From the NCBI GenBank assembly GCA_964580235.1, contig CAZOJY010000003.1:1-64000 (forward strand): a stretch of DNA of 64,000 nucleotides, given 5' to 3'. Made by a program: the position numbers and the translations under genes. Below are positions 16,446-24,041 of the stretch, piece by piece (positions within the stretch are counted from its first letter, which is position 1; every line of letters begins with the position of its first letter). Below the pieces are notes generated by a model. That model worked only from the letters and a program-made list of their open reading frames with translations, had not been told where the DNA came from and searched no databases. Source of the stretch: G020348385 sp964580235 (lineage in GTDB: Bacteria; Acidobacteriota; Aminicenantia; Aminicenantales; Aminicenantaceae).

Positions 16446-17867
16446 CTATATCGGGAAACGGATGAGAAAAGATGTCCCTTGGTTTACTTGGCTTGTAACT
16501 TGGATTTCCCCACCGTGGCAGTCGGCCACCCTTTTGACGATCGAAAGGCCCAGCCCCAGACCTCCCGTTTCCTTTGAGCGGGATTTGTCCACCACATAAA
16601 AACGGTCAAAAATCAGTGGGAGGGAATCCTCGGGGATGCCGATACCCGTATCATGGATATGGAGGGTGATCGAGCTTTCCTTCGCTTCCAGAGTGATCTC
16701 CACTTTTCCTTCTGATGGCGTGTAACGGATAGCATTGTCGATGATGTTGGCAATCATCCTTTCTATCAGGATTTCTTCCCCTTTGATAAGAGCGGGCTCG
16801 ACCTTCTTGATTTCCAAAGCGATACCCTTCTTTTTTGCGGCAAGTTCCTGACTTTCCACGACTTTCAAGAGTATTTCATCCAGTTTGGCTGTTTTATCGA
16901 ACTCCTTTTTTTTCAAGGCTTCGATACGGGATAGGAAGAGCAGGTCGTCAATAATCCGTTCCAGATAGGCGGCTTCCTCGAGCGTGCTTTTTAATGTTTT
17001 TTGGTACTCTTCTGTGTTACGTTCTTTCCGGAGAAGCACTTCGATCTCCCCCCGGATTATGGTAAGTGGAGTTCTCAACTCGTGGGAGACATCGCCGCTG
17101 AACTGTTTGATTTTTTTGACCGATTTTTCCAAGCGGGAAATCATATCATTGAAGGTGTCCACCAGTTCCCCGATTTCATCTTGGCGGCGCCCCGAATCGA
17201 TCCGCAATGACAAATCATCGGCGGAAATATCCCTGGCCGTCTGCACGACACTCTTGACCGGTTTCAACGCCTTCCGGATGATGAAATTTCCTCCCAATGA
17301 TGCCAGCAGCATCAGCAGCCCTCCCGCAAGGATCATGATGATCATGAGTCGGCGGAGCGCAAACTCGGTGCCCTCCAGCGATATCCCAACCTGGATGATA
17401 TTGGGTCCTCTCACCGGAAAAAGAATAACGCGAAGGGGATAAGCACTCAGTTTTTTATCTTCTGTTGTTTCGTAAATCAGATTGTCGATATCGGAGCGAT
17501 CGGCTCTATAATAAGTTTTTTTGTCAAATAAAAAACTCTCTTCCTCAAAGGAAGATGTATGAATCACTTTTTCGATTTTTTTCTCTCCCCGTTCCTGCAG
17601 TTTTACCAATTGAATGAACGGCCGGTAAGTTTGGAATTTTATCGTGGCCTTCTGGATGGCATCTTCCCATGATACTCCCCGCTTACGATACCAGGATTCG
17701 TAAGTCTCGTCAGCAATCTCGAGCAGCTTGCCATCGAGTTCATCGATAAGGCTGTCTTTAAATCCCTGATACTGAATGACTCCAGCCAAAACGATGATCC
17801 CCCCCAGGATAATGATGTACCACAAAGTTAATTTAAAGCTTAGAGATTTGAATTTTTTAATTTTCAT
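16446..17867 (-). CDS. membrane sensor histidine kinase
   Basis: A 473-residue CusS/heavy-metal-type kinase: two transmembrane helices (LTLWYIIILGGIIVLAGVI; LMIIMILAGGLLMLLASLGG) flanking a periplasmic sensor of about 130 residues, then HAMP (KPVKSVVQTARDISADDLSLRI), HisKA (FSGDVSHELRTPLTIIRGE) and HATPase_c (NIIDNAIRYTPSEG, GLGLGLSIVKRVA). It overlaps the regulator gene upstream by 11 nt if started at the ATG at 17867; the ATG at 17882 is an alternative. The stimulus is unknown. Confidence 0.9.
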   Translation of the reverse strand: MKIKKFKSLSFKLTLWYIIILGGIIVLAGVIQYQGFKDSLIDELDGKLLEIADETYESWYRKRGVSWEDAIQKATIKFQTYRPFIQLVKLQERGEKKIEKVIHTSSFEEESFLFDKKTYYRADRSDIDNLIYETTEDKKLSAYPLRVILFPVRGPNIIQVGISLEGTEFALRRLMIIMILAGGLLMLLASLGGNFIIRKALKPVKSVVQTARDISADDLSLRIDSGRRQDEIGELVDTFNDMISRLEKSVKKIKQFSGDVSHELRTPLTIIRGEIEVLLRKERNTEEYQKTLKSTLEEAAYLERIIDDLLFLSRIEALKKKEFDKTAKLDEILLKVVESQELAAKKKGIALEIKKVEPALIKGEEILIERMIANIIDNAIRYTPSEGKVEITLEAKESSITLHIHDTGIGIPEDSLPLIFDRFYVVDKSRSKETGGLGLGLSIVKRVADCHGGEIQVTSQVNQGTSFLIRFPI

Positions 17868-18528
17868 CGATCCGAAATCCATAGCCGCGGATGGTTAGGA
17901 TAAGTTTTTTATCAAAATTTTTATCGACCTTGTTGCGGAGATGATTGATATACACATTTACGACATTGCTTGAACCCACATAATCTATATCCCAGACATG
18001 CTCCAGGATCATGGAGGGGGTGACGGTCCGTCCCCGGTTCCGCAGCAAATACTCCAGCAGAGCATATTCTTTGCCGGTGAGATCGATCTTTTCTCCTGCT
18101 CTGGTTACTATCCGCCGCAAGGGATCCAGTTCCAAATCTCCTGCCTTCAGCTCTTTGGTCTTGTAATCCTGGCTTCTTCTCATGAGAGCCCGGATCCTGG
18201 CCAACAGTTCATCAAAGGCAAATGGTTTGGTCAGGTAGTCATCGGCACCTTCAGAAAGTCCTGTTACCTTGTCTGCAATTTCGTCTTTGGCTGTTAACAT
18301 GAGGATCGGTGTGAGAATGTCTTTTCGCCTCATTTCCCGGCATACTGTAAAGCCGTCCAACCCAGGCAGCATGATATCCAGAATGATCACATCGTAGGGA
18401 TTAAGCTGGGCCATGTATAAAGCATCGGTTCCATTGCGGCACACGTCCACGGCATACTGCTCTTCCTGAAGCCCCCTCTTTAAAAATCCCCCGACTTTTT
18501 TGTCATCTTCCACAATCAGGATTCGCAT
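17857..18528 (-). CDS. OmpR/PhoB-family response regulator
   Basis: A 223-residue regulator: receiver (MRILIVEDDKKVGGFLKRGL, acceptor D in VIILDIMLPGLDG, TKPFAFDELLARI) and a C-terminal winged helix (TRAGEKIDLTGKEYALLEYLLRNRGRTVTPSMILEHVWD ... VNVYINHLRNKVD). I start at the ATG at 18528, where the receiver begins; upstream residues in the open frame are not family-like. A TATAAT lies just before this ATG. Partner of the kinase gene that overlaps its 3' end. Confidence 0.93.
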   Translation of the reverse strand: MRILIVEDDKKVGGFLKRGLQEEQYAVDVCRNGTDALYMAQLNPYDVIILDIMLPGLDGFTVCREMRRKDILTPILMLTAKDEIADKVTGLSEGADDYLTKPFAFDELLARIRALMRRSQDYKTKELKAGDLELDPLRRIVTRAGEKIDLTGKEYALLEYLLRNRGRTVTPSMILEHVWDIDYVGSSNVVNVYINHLRNKVDKNFDKKLILTIRGYGFRIDEN

Positions 18529-18534
18529 GAGTTT

Positions 18535-18540
18535 ATTATA
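18535..18540 (-). promoter_or_regulatory. TATAAT box next to the regulator start
   Basis: On the minus strand TATAAT lies about 6 nt before the ATG at 18528, with no purine-rich ribosome site between. If it is a -10, the mRNA would be leaderless, as for the toxin-antitoxin pair near 938. No strong -35 is visible. Confidence 0.35.
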
Positions 18541-18580
18541 ATTCACGTCCTTTGAAAAAGAAATGGAACCTGGCATGCGC

Positions 18581-19249
18581 TTATTTCTCTGATTTTTTAT
18601 AGCTGATCGATATTCCACCGCCGCTGGTATCAAGTGTGGTTTCCATATTGGGTAAACTTCTCACATATTCATAAAATTCTGCCGTCCCGCCGCGCCTGCT
18701 TCTCTCTGAAATATTGTGCGCTGTAAAGCACCCATCCACTTCAAGTTTTGGATAAACATCAATGAAATAATTTTTGTACCACCCTTTATCAGCATCACTA
18801 AAAACAAAATCGAAAGGGCCTTTGAGTTCTTTTACCAACGTATGAGCATCCGCCAGTCTTGCATCTATATATTCGGAAAGACCAGCATCTTCGAAATTTG
18901 CTAGAGCTTCGCGATATCGATCTTCATCAATTTCAATTGTGATTAATTTGCCGCCAGTTTTGCTGAGGGCCCAAGCGATCCAAATCCCGGAATGCCCGGT
19001 GGATGTCCCGATTTCAAGCGCCCTTTTGTAGTTGTTTTTGATGATGACGTCATAGAGTATTTTTCCGTCTGATGAAGGAACATTCATATCTCTCCATGAA
19101 TATCTGTGGCTGTCGAGAAAGTTTTGGACTCTTTCATCCAGAGTTTGATTTTTCTCTGAGAATTTTAAAATGCCGGATACAGCAATCGGAAAAAAGAAAA
19201 GAACTGTCAAAACCAGACTGAGACAATAATGATGGATTATGGTTCTCAT
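18581..19249 (-). CDS. membrane-anchored or exported O-methyltransferase-like protein
   Basis: A 222-residue class I SAM methyltransferase of the O-methyltransferase/CmcI type. The SAM site is RALEIGTSTGHSGIWIAWAL and an acidic residue follows in LITIEIDEDRY; DFVFSDADKGWYKNYFIDVYPKL is the family's metal/substrate region. Unusually it starts with a hydrophobic signal/anchor (YCLSLVLTVLFFFPIAVSGI), implying membrane attachment or export. AAGGAT precedes the ATG. It lies 52 nt upstream of the two-component pair in the same direction. Substrate unknown. Confidence 0.82.
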   Translation of the reverse strand: MRTIIHHYCLSLVLTVLFFFPIAVSGILKFSEKNQTLDERVQNFLDSHRYSWRDMNVPSSDGKILYDVIIKNNYKRALEIGTSTGHSGIWIAWALSKTGGKLITIEIDEDRYREALANFEDAGLSEYIDARLADAHTLVKELKGPFDFVFSDADKGWYKNYFIDVYPKLEVDGCFTAHNISERSRRGGTAEFYEYVRSLPNMETTLDTSGGGISISYKKSEK

Positions 19250-19281
19250 TTTTCTATCCTTTTGGTCCTTTTCAATTGAGG

Positions 19282-20574
19282 CTAGAACCGGCCCCCGCCC
19301 CGATAACGTATTCTTCCAAAGCGCGGATTGACTACGTTGCTGTAGACCGATCCGAACGTATAGCGCAATCCTACGGAAATAGAATAGTTATAACTTGTAA
19401 GAAGCTCTTTTCTTGCCAGAAGCACCTCGTCGATGGAAGCCTCTCCTTTCGGTAGGGATAATTGGTCGTGGATACGTTGATACCGTCCGGAAACATTTAC
19501 AGACAATCCCTTAAAAACACGAAAATTCAGGTAACCTCTTAGTTCGAGGCGGTTTTTACTAAAGTCATGAAAATAATGTGACCCTTCAAGCGATGTGGAC
19601 ACGCTTCCCCATGGTTCCCTGATCTCCAGGGTTACAGAGACTGACTGATTGAACAGGGATTCTTGTGTTTTTTCGTAAATTGTTTCTTCTGCATAATTTG
19701 CATGATTATAACCGAGCTTGTACAGAAATCTGAGCTGGCGCCGGGTGGATTCAGAATAAGGGAATAAATTGTATTCGACCGCCGGCGCAACCGTGAAAAG
19801 AAGGTCCAGGTTGCTGTACGTGGAGGCTTCTGTCTCGATCCAGCCTCCGATGGACCAGTGGTCGCTGATGCTTTTAACGGCCATGCTCGTGGCGTTTTTT
19901 TCCTCGGATACGCTTTTGATGTATTCGTCTTCGTAATCGTATGTCCGTTTGTCGAATTCACCGGATAAACCCAGCCTGATCTTCCAGTCGGGTGTGATCC
20001 GGTTGGCTGAAACATTTACGTCCAGCGAGCTGGAGCTTCGGCTCGATTCTCCGCCGAGACGGCCGTCCAGGTTTATGCTGAAAACCCAAAAATTCCAGGG
20101 GTCCTTTACAGCGGTGGGTTTGAGTTTCTGGCGGAAGCTCAGGTAAATATAATTAGCGATTGGAGTCTTTATCACATAGGGAAAAAGCCCTCTTTTCATC
20201 ACCTCGATCTGCCCTCGCCTGATTTCATCCCCTGTATCGTTTGGACCGGACGAGTAGGAAAGGGTGTTGTCCAAACCTGCATATTCGTTCAATCCGATAA
20301 AGGCGAATGTGTATTCCCGGCCTCCGCTTCCTGTGCGTTGGTCTGTCACCAGGACATGAATGTCCGCATCCTTTCTATCGCGGACATAATTCACATAGGT
20401 GATTTCATCCCGGAAATAGTCTCTGTCACATCTCCGGCAGTCGAGGAAGACTTTTGGGGCAGCCTCTTTCAGCTCATCCGCATTGGGTTTAGGGTTATCG
20501 GCCAGAAGCAGAACTGCTGAGAACGAACAACTCAACCACATGAGCAGGAATAAGATTATTCGCGATCGTTTCAT
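19282..20574 (-). CDS. exported protein with predicted C-terminal beta-barrel, unknown
   Basis: A 430-residue exported protein (signal LFLLMWLSCSFSAVLLLA). The first 130 residues include a DCRRCDRDYFRDE cysteine pair and a segment reminiscent of periplasmic beta-propeller/TolB-like modules (ADIHVLVTDQRTGSGGREYTFAFIG). The remainder consists of amphipathic strands ending ...GRIRYRGGGRF, consistent with an outer-membrane barrel. Similar proteins occur in Acidobacteria, but I know no function. AAGGAG precedes the ATG. The methyltransferase starts 32 nt downstream, so co-transcription is likely. Confidence 0.6.
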   Translation of the reverse strand: MKRSRIILFLLMWLSCSFSAVLLLADNPKPNADELKEAAPKVFLDCRRCDRDYFRDEITYVNYVRDRKDADIHVLVTDQRTGSGGREYTFAFIGLNEYAGLDNTLSYSSGPNDTGDEIRRGQIEVMKRGLFPYVIKTPIANYIYLSFRQKLKPTAVKDPWNFWVFSINLDGRLGGESSRSSSSLDVNVSANRITPDWKIRLGLSGEFDKRTYDYEDEYIKSVSEEKNATSMAVKSISDHWSIGGWIETEASTYSNLDLLFTVAPAVEYNLFPYSESTRRQLRFLYKLGYNHANYAEETIYEKTQESLFNQSVSVTLEIREPWGSVSTSLEGSHYFHDFSKNRLELRGYLNFRVFKGLSVNVSGRYQRIHDQLSLPKGEASIDEVLLARKELLTSYNYSISVGLRYTFGSVYSNVVNPRFGRIRYRGGGRF

Positions 20575-20690
20575 GTGTTTTCTCCTTAATCCGATTCAAA
20601 TTTTCTTGCTTTAACTCACTGGCATGTCTCAATTTGGCAGAATTGAGAAGGATTAGGATAGCACAGAAATGTTAAAAGAACGTGAAATTA

Positions 20691-20710
20691 AGATTAAATA
20701 ATTTTAATCT
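20691..20710. terminator. AT-only hairpin downstream of the peptidase operon
   Basis: AGATTAAA, a TAAT loop, TTTAATCT. It lies 11 nt past the stop of the M24 peptidase gene on the minus strand. It could end the three-peptidase transcript, but the stem has almost no G/C and no T tract, so this is weak; it could equally be an operator for the 20574 gene. Confidence 0.25.
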
Positions 20711-20721
20711 TCACATCTGCA

Positions 20722-22071
20722 TTATTTTATAAGGAATAGTGTTGTCTGACGTCCGTCGATGAATTTGCAGCCGCCTTCGGTGAAAACGCCTCCCTCCTCA
20801 AGACCCATCCGAACGTCCTGGTTGTCCCACTCCGGAACTTTGTAACGGTTGTTCATTTCGATGGCGTAACACGTGTTGTTGTATAAGGGATAATCGCCCC
20901 TTACGGGAACTCCGTCCTGCCGATTCCACAGCCCCACGATGAATCCAGCGGCGTGTCCATGCACTCCGAGGGGATGACAGTAAACGCTGGGCGTCAGGCC
21001 TTCGGCTCTGGCTTTCTCGAGAGATATTCGGAGAACTTCGTTTCCGGTTCGGCCGGCGCGGTGTTCTGTTATCACGATATCCTGCAGCCGGTTTCCTCTG
21101 CGCAGTGCCTCTTTCAATCCTTCAGGCGCAGCGTTTTCTCCGATGCGGCATACATAGGCATTCTGCTGGGTGTCTGTGCAGAGCCCCAGGTAGACAATAC
21201 CAATATCACAATGAAGGAGATCTCCCCGCCGGATTACCTCAGGATTTTCTTTATATCTTTGGGAATCCTTCCTGGACCTCTGGATCGAGACAGAGGGATG
21301 AAACCAGGTTTCCAGCCCCAGGCCGGTGATCCTCTGCCGGATCCACCAGACCACATCCTCTGTTGTGGTCGCATCCGGAACGATCACCTGATTCGAAAAA
21401 AATTCAGCGATGATATCATGGGCGATTCCGAAAATGTGGCGGTAGAGACTCAGTTCCCGGGGACTCCGGGTTTCCAGCCACCCCACACACAGATTTTCTG
21501 CTGAAACCAACCGGGCTGATAATTCGGGCCCCAGGGCTCTGACCACTCTGGCCTTGAAAGAGGCAGACAGTCCATCTCCAAAAGCCCAGGTTTCAGATTC
21601 GTTGATCCCGATCCTTTCTGGATTGCTCTTTTTGATGTAGTCAGCCAGGACCTCCATCTGGTCTTTGCTTTGATCCGTATAGATGGATTTATACCATTCC
21701 CCCATCCCGTAAAAGCTGGCTGTCAACCTTTCCACTCCCTCCTTTTCTCCTTTATCATGGAAGATGAGGATGGAAGTTCGGCGCGCGGCCATGGTTGGCT
21801 CCGGGACCAGGGTCAGGTATACAGGATCCTCGTTGTACTCCCGGCAGATGATGAGCCACATATCGATCCCTTCCCGTTCCATAAGCGCGGGAATGATGTT
21901 CTCCAACCGCCATTCCAGGATTTCGTTCATGACCTTTGCCCGGTCCTTTTCCGGCAAAATGTTGTCGATGTCCCGGACAGCCGTGGTCCCGATACCCTGC
22001 GAATAAATAATCCCCACAGCTAGGGATAAAAGGAAGGCGGTTAAAACAAGCAAAGATTTTCCTCTTTTCAT
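20722..22071 (-). CDS. exported M24 metallopeptidase (Xaa-Pro aminopeptidase-like)
   Basis: A 449-residue protein with a signal peptide (LLVLTAFLLSLAVGIIYSQG), an N-terminal creatinase-like domain and a C-terminal pita-bread M24 domain. Metal ligands are visible: two aspartates in HCDIGIVYLGLCTDTQQNA, a histidine in HPLGVHGHAAG, and glutamates in CYAIEMNN and GGVFTEGGCKF. The enzyme would remove N-terminal residues before proline. GAGGGA precedes the ATG. It follows two M14 carboxypeptidases in the same direction, so the set looks like a periplasmic peptide-degradation operon. Confidence 0.9.
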   Translation of the reverse strand: MKRGKSLLVLTAFLLSLAVGIIYSQGIGTTAVRDIDNILPEKDRAKVMNEILEWRLENIIPALMEREGIDMWLIICREYNEDPVYLTLVPEPTMAARRTSILIFHDKGEKEGVERLTASFYGMGEWYKSIYTDQSKDQMEVLADYIKKSNPERIGINESETWAFGDGLSASFKARVVRALGPELSARLVSAENLCVGWLETRSPRELSLYRHIFGIAHDIIAEFFSNQVIVPDATTTEDVVWWIRQRITGLGLETWFHPSVSIQRSRKDSQRYKENPEVIRRGDLLHCDIGIVYLGLCTDTQQNAYVCRIGENAAPEGLKEALRRGNRLQDIVITEHRAGRTGNEVLRISLEKARAEGLTPSVYCHPLGVHGHAAGFIVGLWNRQDGVPVRGDYPLYNNTCYAIEMNNRYKVPEWDNQDVRMGLEEGGVFTEGGCKFIDGRQTTLFLIK

Positions 22072-22147
22072 TTGTCCCTCGCATTCAAAGAAATTTTAGT
22101 AAAATTTTTTTGGCGTTTTTTTTGCCACCAGACATATTCCTTATTGC

Positions 22148-24028
22148 TTACTGGATTTTCAAGTTGATCCGTTTTGTATCTGTTCCTCCGTGTTCCGATT
22201 CGACATGAATCTCAACCCAGCCCTTTCCGCCGTCCATCCTCACAAGGGCGGCGAAGCGGAGGGCCTGTTTTCCTTTTAGCCAAAAATCGGTTCCCTTTTT
22301 CGTGATCAATTCCACATGGGCGTTGGGATTCGAACGGTCGATTGCGGCAGAGCCGCTTGGAACTTCGATCATCGAAACATTGTTGGATGTCTTGAGTATG
22401 ATCTTGTCTTTATCAACCCGTTTGAGTTGTTTGGCTCTATCTGATGCTGTGGGGTAGACCCTGTCGTTTTTGACCTCCGCCTCAATCCAGTAAAGACTGT
22501 CTGCCGCCGGCTGCACATGGATATCTGAGATCTCGACTTTGGGAAACTGGCTGGCGCAGTACAATACGAACTGGGCGTTTTTAAATGCCTCCTGTTCGAT
22601 ATACCGGGACGGAGGGGTCCGCCGGATGTGTTTTTTTGGGGTCCCGCCTATCCAGATTTCGCCCAGGTCTGGATGATTGAATTTGTGTGGGTTTACCCAG
22701 CCTTCTCCCGTTAGTTCAATATCAATCCATTTGAGCATCTCTTCGTCAGAGACGCGGCCGTCGCCGTCTTCATCTGCGTCAAAGGCCGGTGATCCCCAGA
22801 GTTCGATCAGATAGCCATAGGCGCCGAGCATATAGTAAGTGGCTGCGTGAGCCTGGCCGCTGAGGCCTGCGATGGTGGGGCGGTAGTTTTTAAGAATTCG
22901 AGCCCCAGAGGTGACGATGGCTGTCTGGGTGTCCATGTCGTGCTGGTAGGTGGGTGCCACCTGACGGTTGAAAAGCTGAGCATACTTGTTGGTTTTGCGC
23001 ATCATTGCCAGACGCTGCTCCTGCATTTCCTGCATGCGCTGGCGTTGTTCGGCAGTCATATTGGGCTGGCGGACCGCCGGCGGCGCCTGGAACATGATCA
23101 AACGACCTGTATTGTGGTAGTGAAAACTGGCGAAAATGTTGGGGTGTTTGAGTTGAAACTCGAACACGTTCCGGCATTCGGGTTCTGACATCGGATAAGG
23201 ATTTCCGGCCTGTAGGTTCCATCCATAAGGAAAATTCCGGTTGGGATCGGGTCCCCCGATATCGTCCTCGTTGATAAAACCGTCTCCATCGTTGTCGTAT
23301 CCTTCGCCTCCTATCCGGGTGAAGAGTTGAACGCCATCTTCCGCCGGCCCGTCCACTCGGACAAACTGTCTCTTGTCCGCTGAAATTTTGTAGTTCCCGT
23401 TTGGGTCGGCGATGTACATGGTGGAAAGTTCTCCGTCCCCGTCCACATCCTCGGTCTGGTCCTCATCGTAAAGTCCATCGCCATCGTTATCCTCTGGCCG
23501 GTAAGGCTCACGGGGGTTGTTCGGCGTATTAGGATATTCGACATAGGATTCGTTGGCGTCAACGTTCAGTCCCGGGAGAATGTAAAAAGTGCAGTTGTCC
23601 ACCAGATCGTGCACATACGGATCATAATCATACCGCGTTAGCAGGTACCACATCAGATACAACGAGCAGGTGATCCCGTTGACTTCGTTGCCGTGAATGG
23701 CCCCATCTACCCACATGGCTGTTTTTTCAGAGTGTTTTCCCGTTGCTTTCGCTGTGATAGTGATCAAAAATTGGTCTCTGCCCATCCGGCTTTTGCCTAT
23801 GCTCTGGATGTCGGAAAGCTGGGGGTACTTTTTCTGGATGTCGTGCATTATCTTGGTCCACTCCGCATAGCTGTAGTACCGGTTCCAGGAGATCGGAAAG
23901 TCCAGTTCACCATGATACCCGCCCGGGCTATTTTGAAGTTTTTTCTGGGGAAATCCTTGGGGAGCCAGGACAAAAAACATGGTTAAGGTAAGAGACGCCG
24001 TGTATTTAAACATTCTTTTGATCTTCAT
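22148..24028 (-). CDS. exported M14 zinc carboxypeptidase
   Basis: A 626-residue protein with a signal peptide (LTLTMFFVLAPQGFPQ). Catalytic residues of the M14 family are visible: HGNE zinc motif (IHGNEVNG), substrate arginine in DPNRNFPYGW, second zinc histidine in ASFHYHNTG, and the general-base glutamate in YLIELWG. A long insert between the zinc motif and the arginine carries repeated DxDxDG calcium-binding-like loops (DNDGDGLYDEDQTEDVDGDG; DNDGDGFINEDD), and another (DEDGDGRVSDEE) comes later. GGAGG precedes the ATG, 13 nt downstream of its paralogue. Confidence 0.92.
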   Translation of the reverse strand: MKIKRMFKYTASLTLTMFFVLAPQGFPQKKLQNSPGGYHGELDFPISWNRYYSYAEWTKIMHDIQKKYPQLSDIQSIGKSRMGRDQFLITITAKATGKHSEKTAMWVDGAIHGNEVNGITCSLYLMWYLLTRYDYDPYVHDLVDNCTFYILPGLNVDANESYVEYPNTPNNPREPYRPEDNDGDGLYDEDQTEDVDGDGELSTMYIADPNGNYKISADKRQFVRVDGPAEDGVQLFTRIGGEGYDNDGDGFINEDDIGGPDPNRNFPYGWNLQAGNPYPMSEPECRNVFEFQLKHPNIFASFHYHNTGRLIMFQAPPAVRQPNMTAEQRQRMQEMQEQRLAMMRKTNKYAQLFNRQVAPTYQHDMDTQTAIVTSGARILKNYRPTIAGLSGQAHAATYYMLGAYGYLIELWGSPAFDADEDGDGRVSDEEMLKWIDIELTGEGWVNPHKFNHPDLGEIWIGGTPKKHIRRTPPSRYIEQEAFKNAQFVLYCASQFPKVEISDIHVQPAADSLYWIEAEVKNDRVYPTASDRAKQLKRVDKDKIILKTSNNVSMIEVPSGSAAIDRSNPNAHVELITKKGTDFWLKGKQALRFAALVRMDGGKGWVEIHVESEHGGTDTKRINLKIQ

Positions 24029-24041
24029 CTCAATCCTCCGT

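Noticed and set aside
22090..22125. TGGC/GCCA hairpin with homopolymer runs as a terminator
   Set aside because: On either strand the stem is only 4 bp and the T run is on the wrong side for transcription of the flanking genes.
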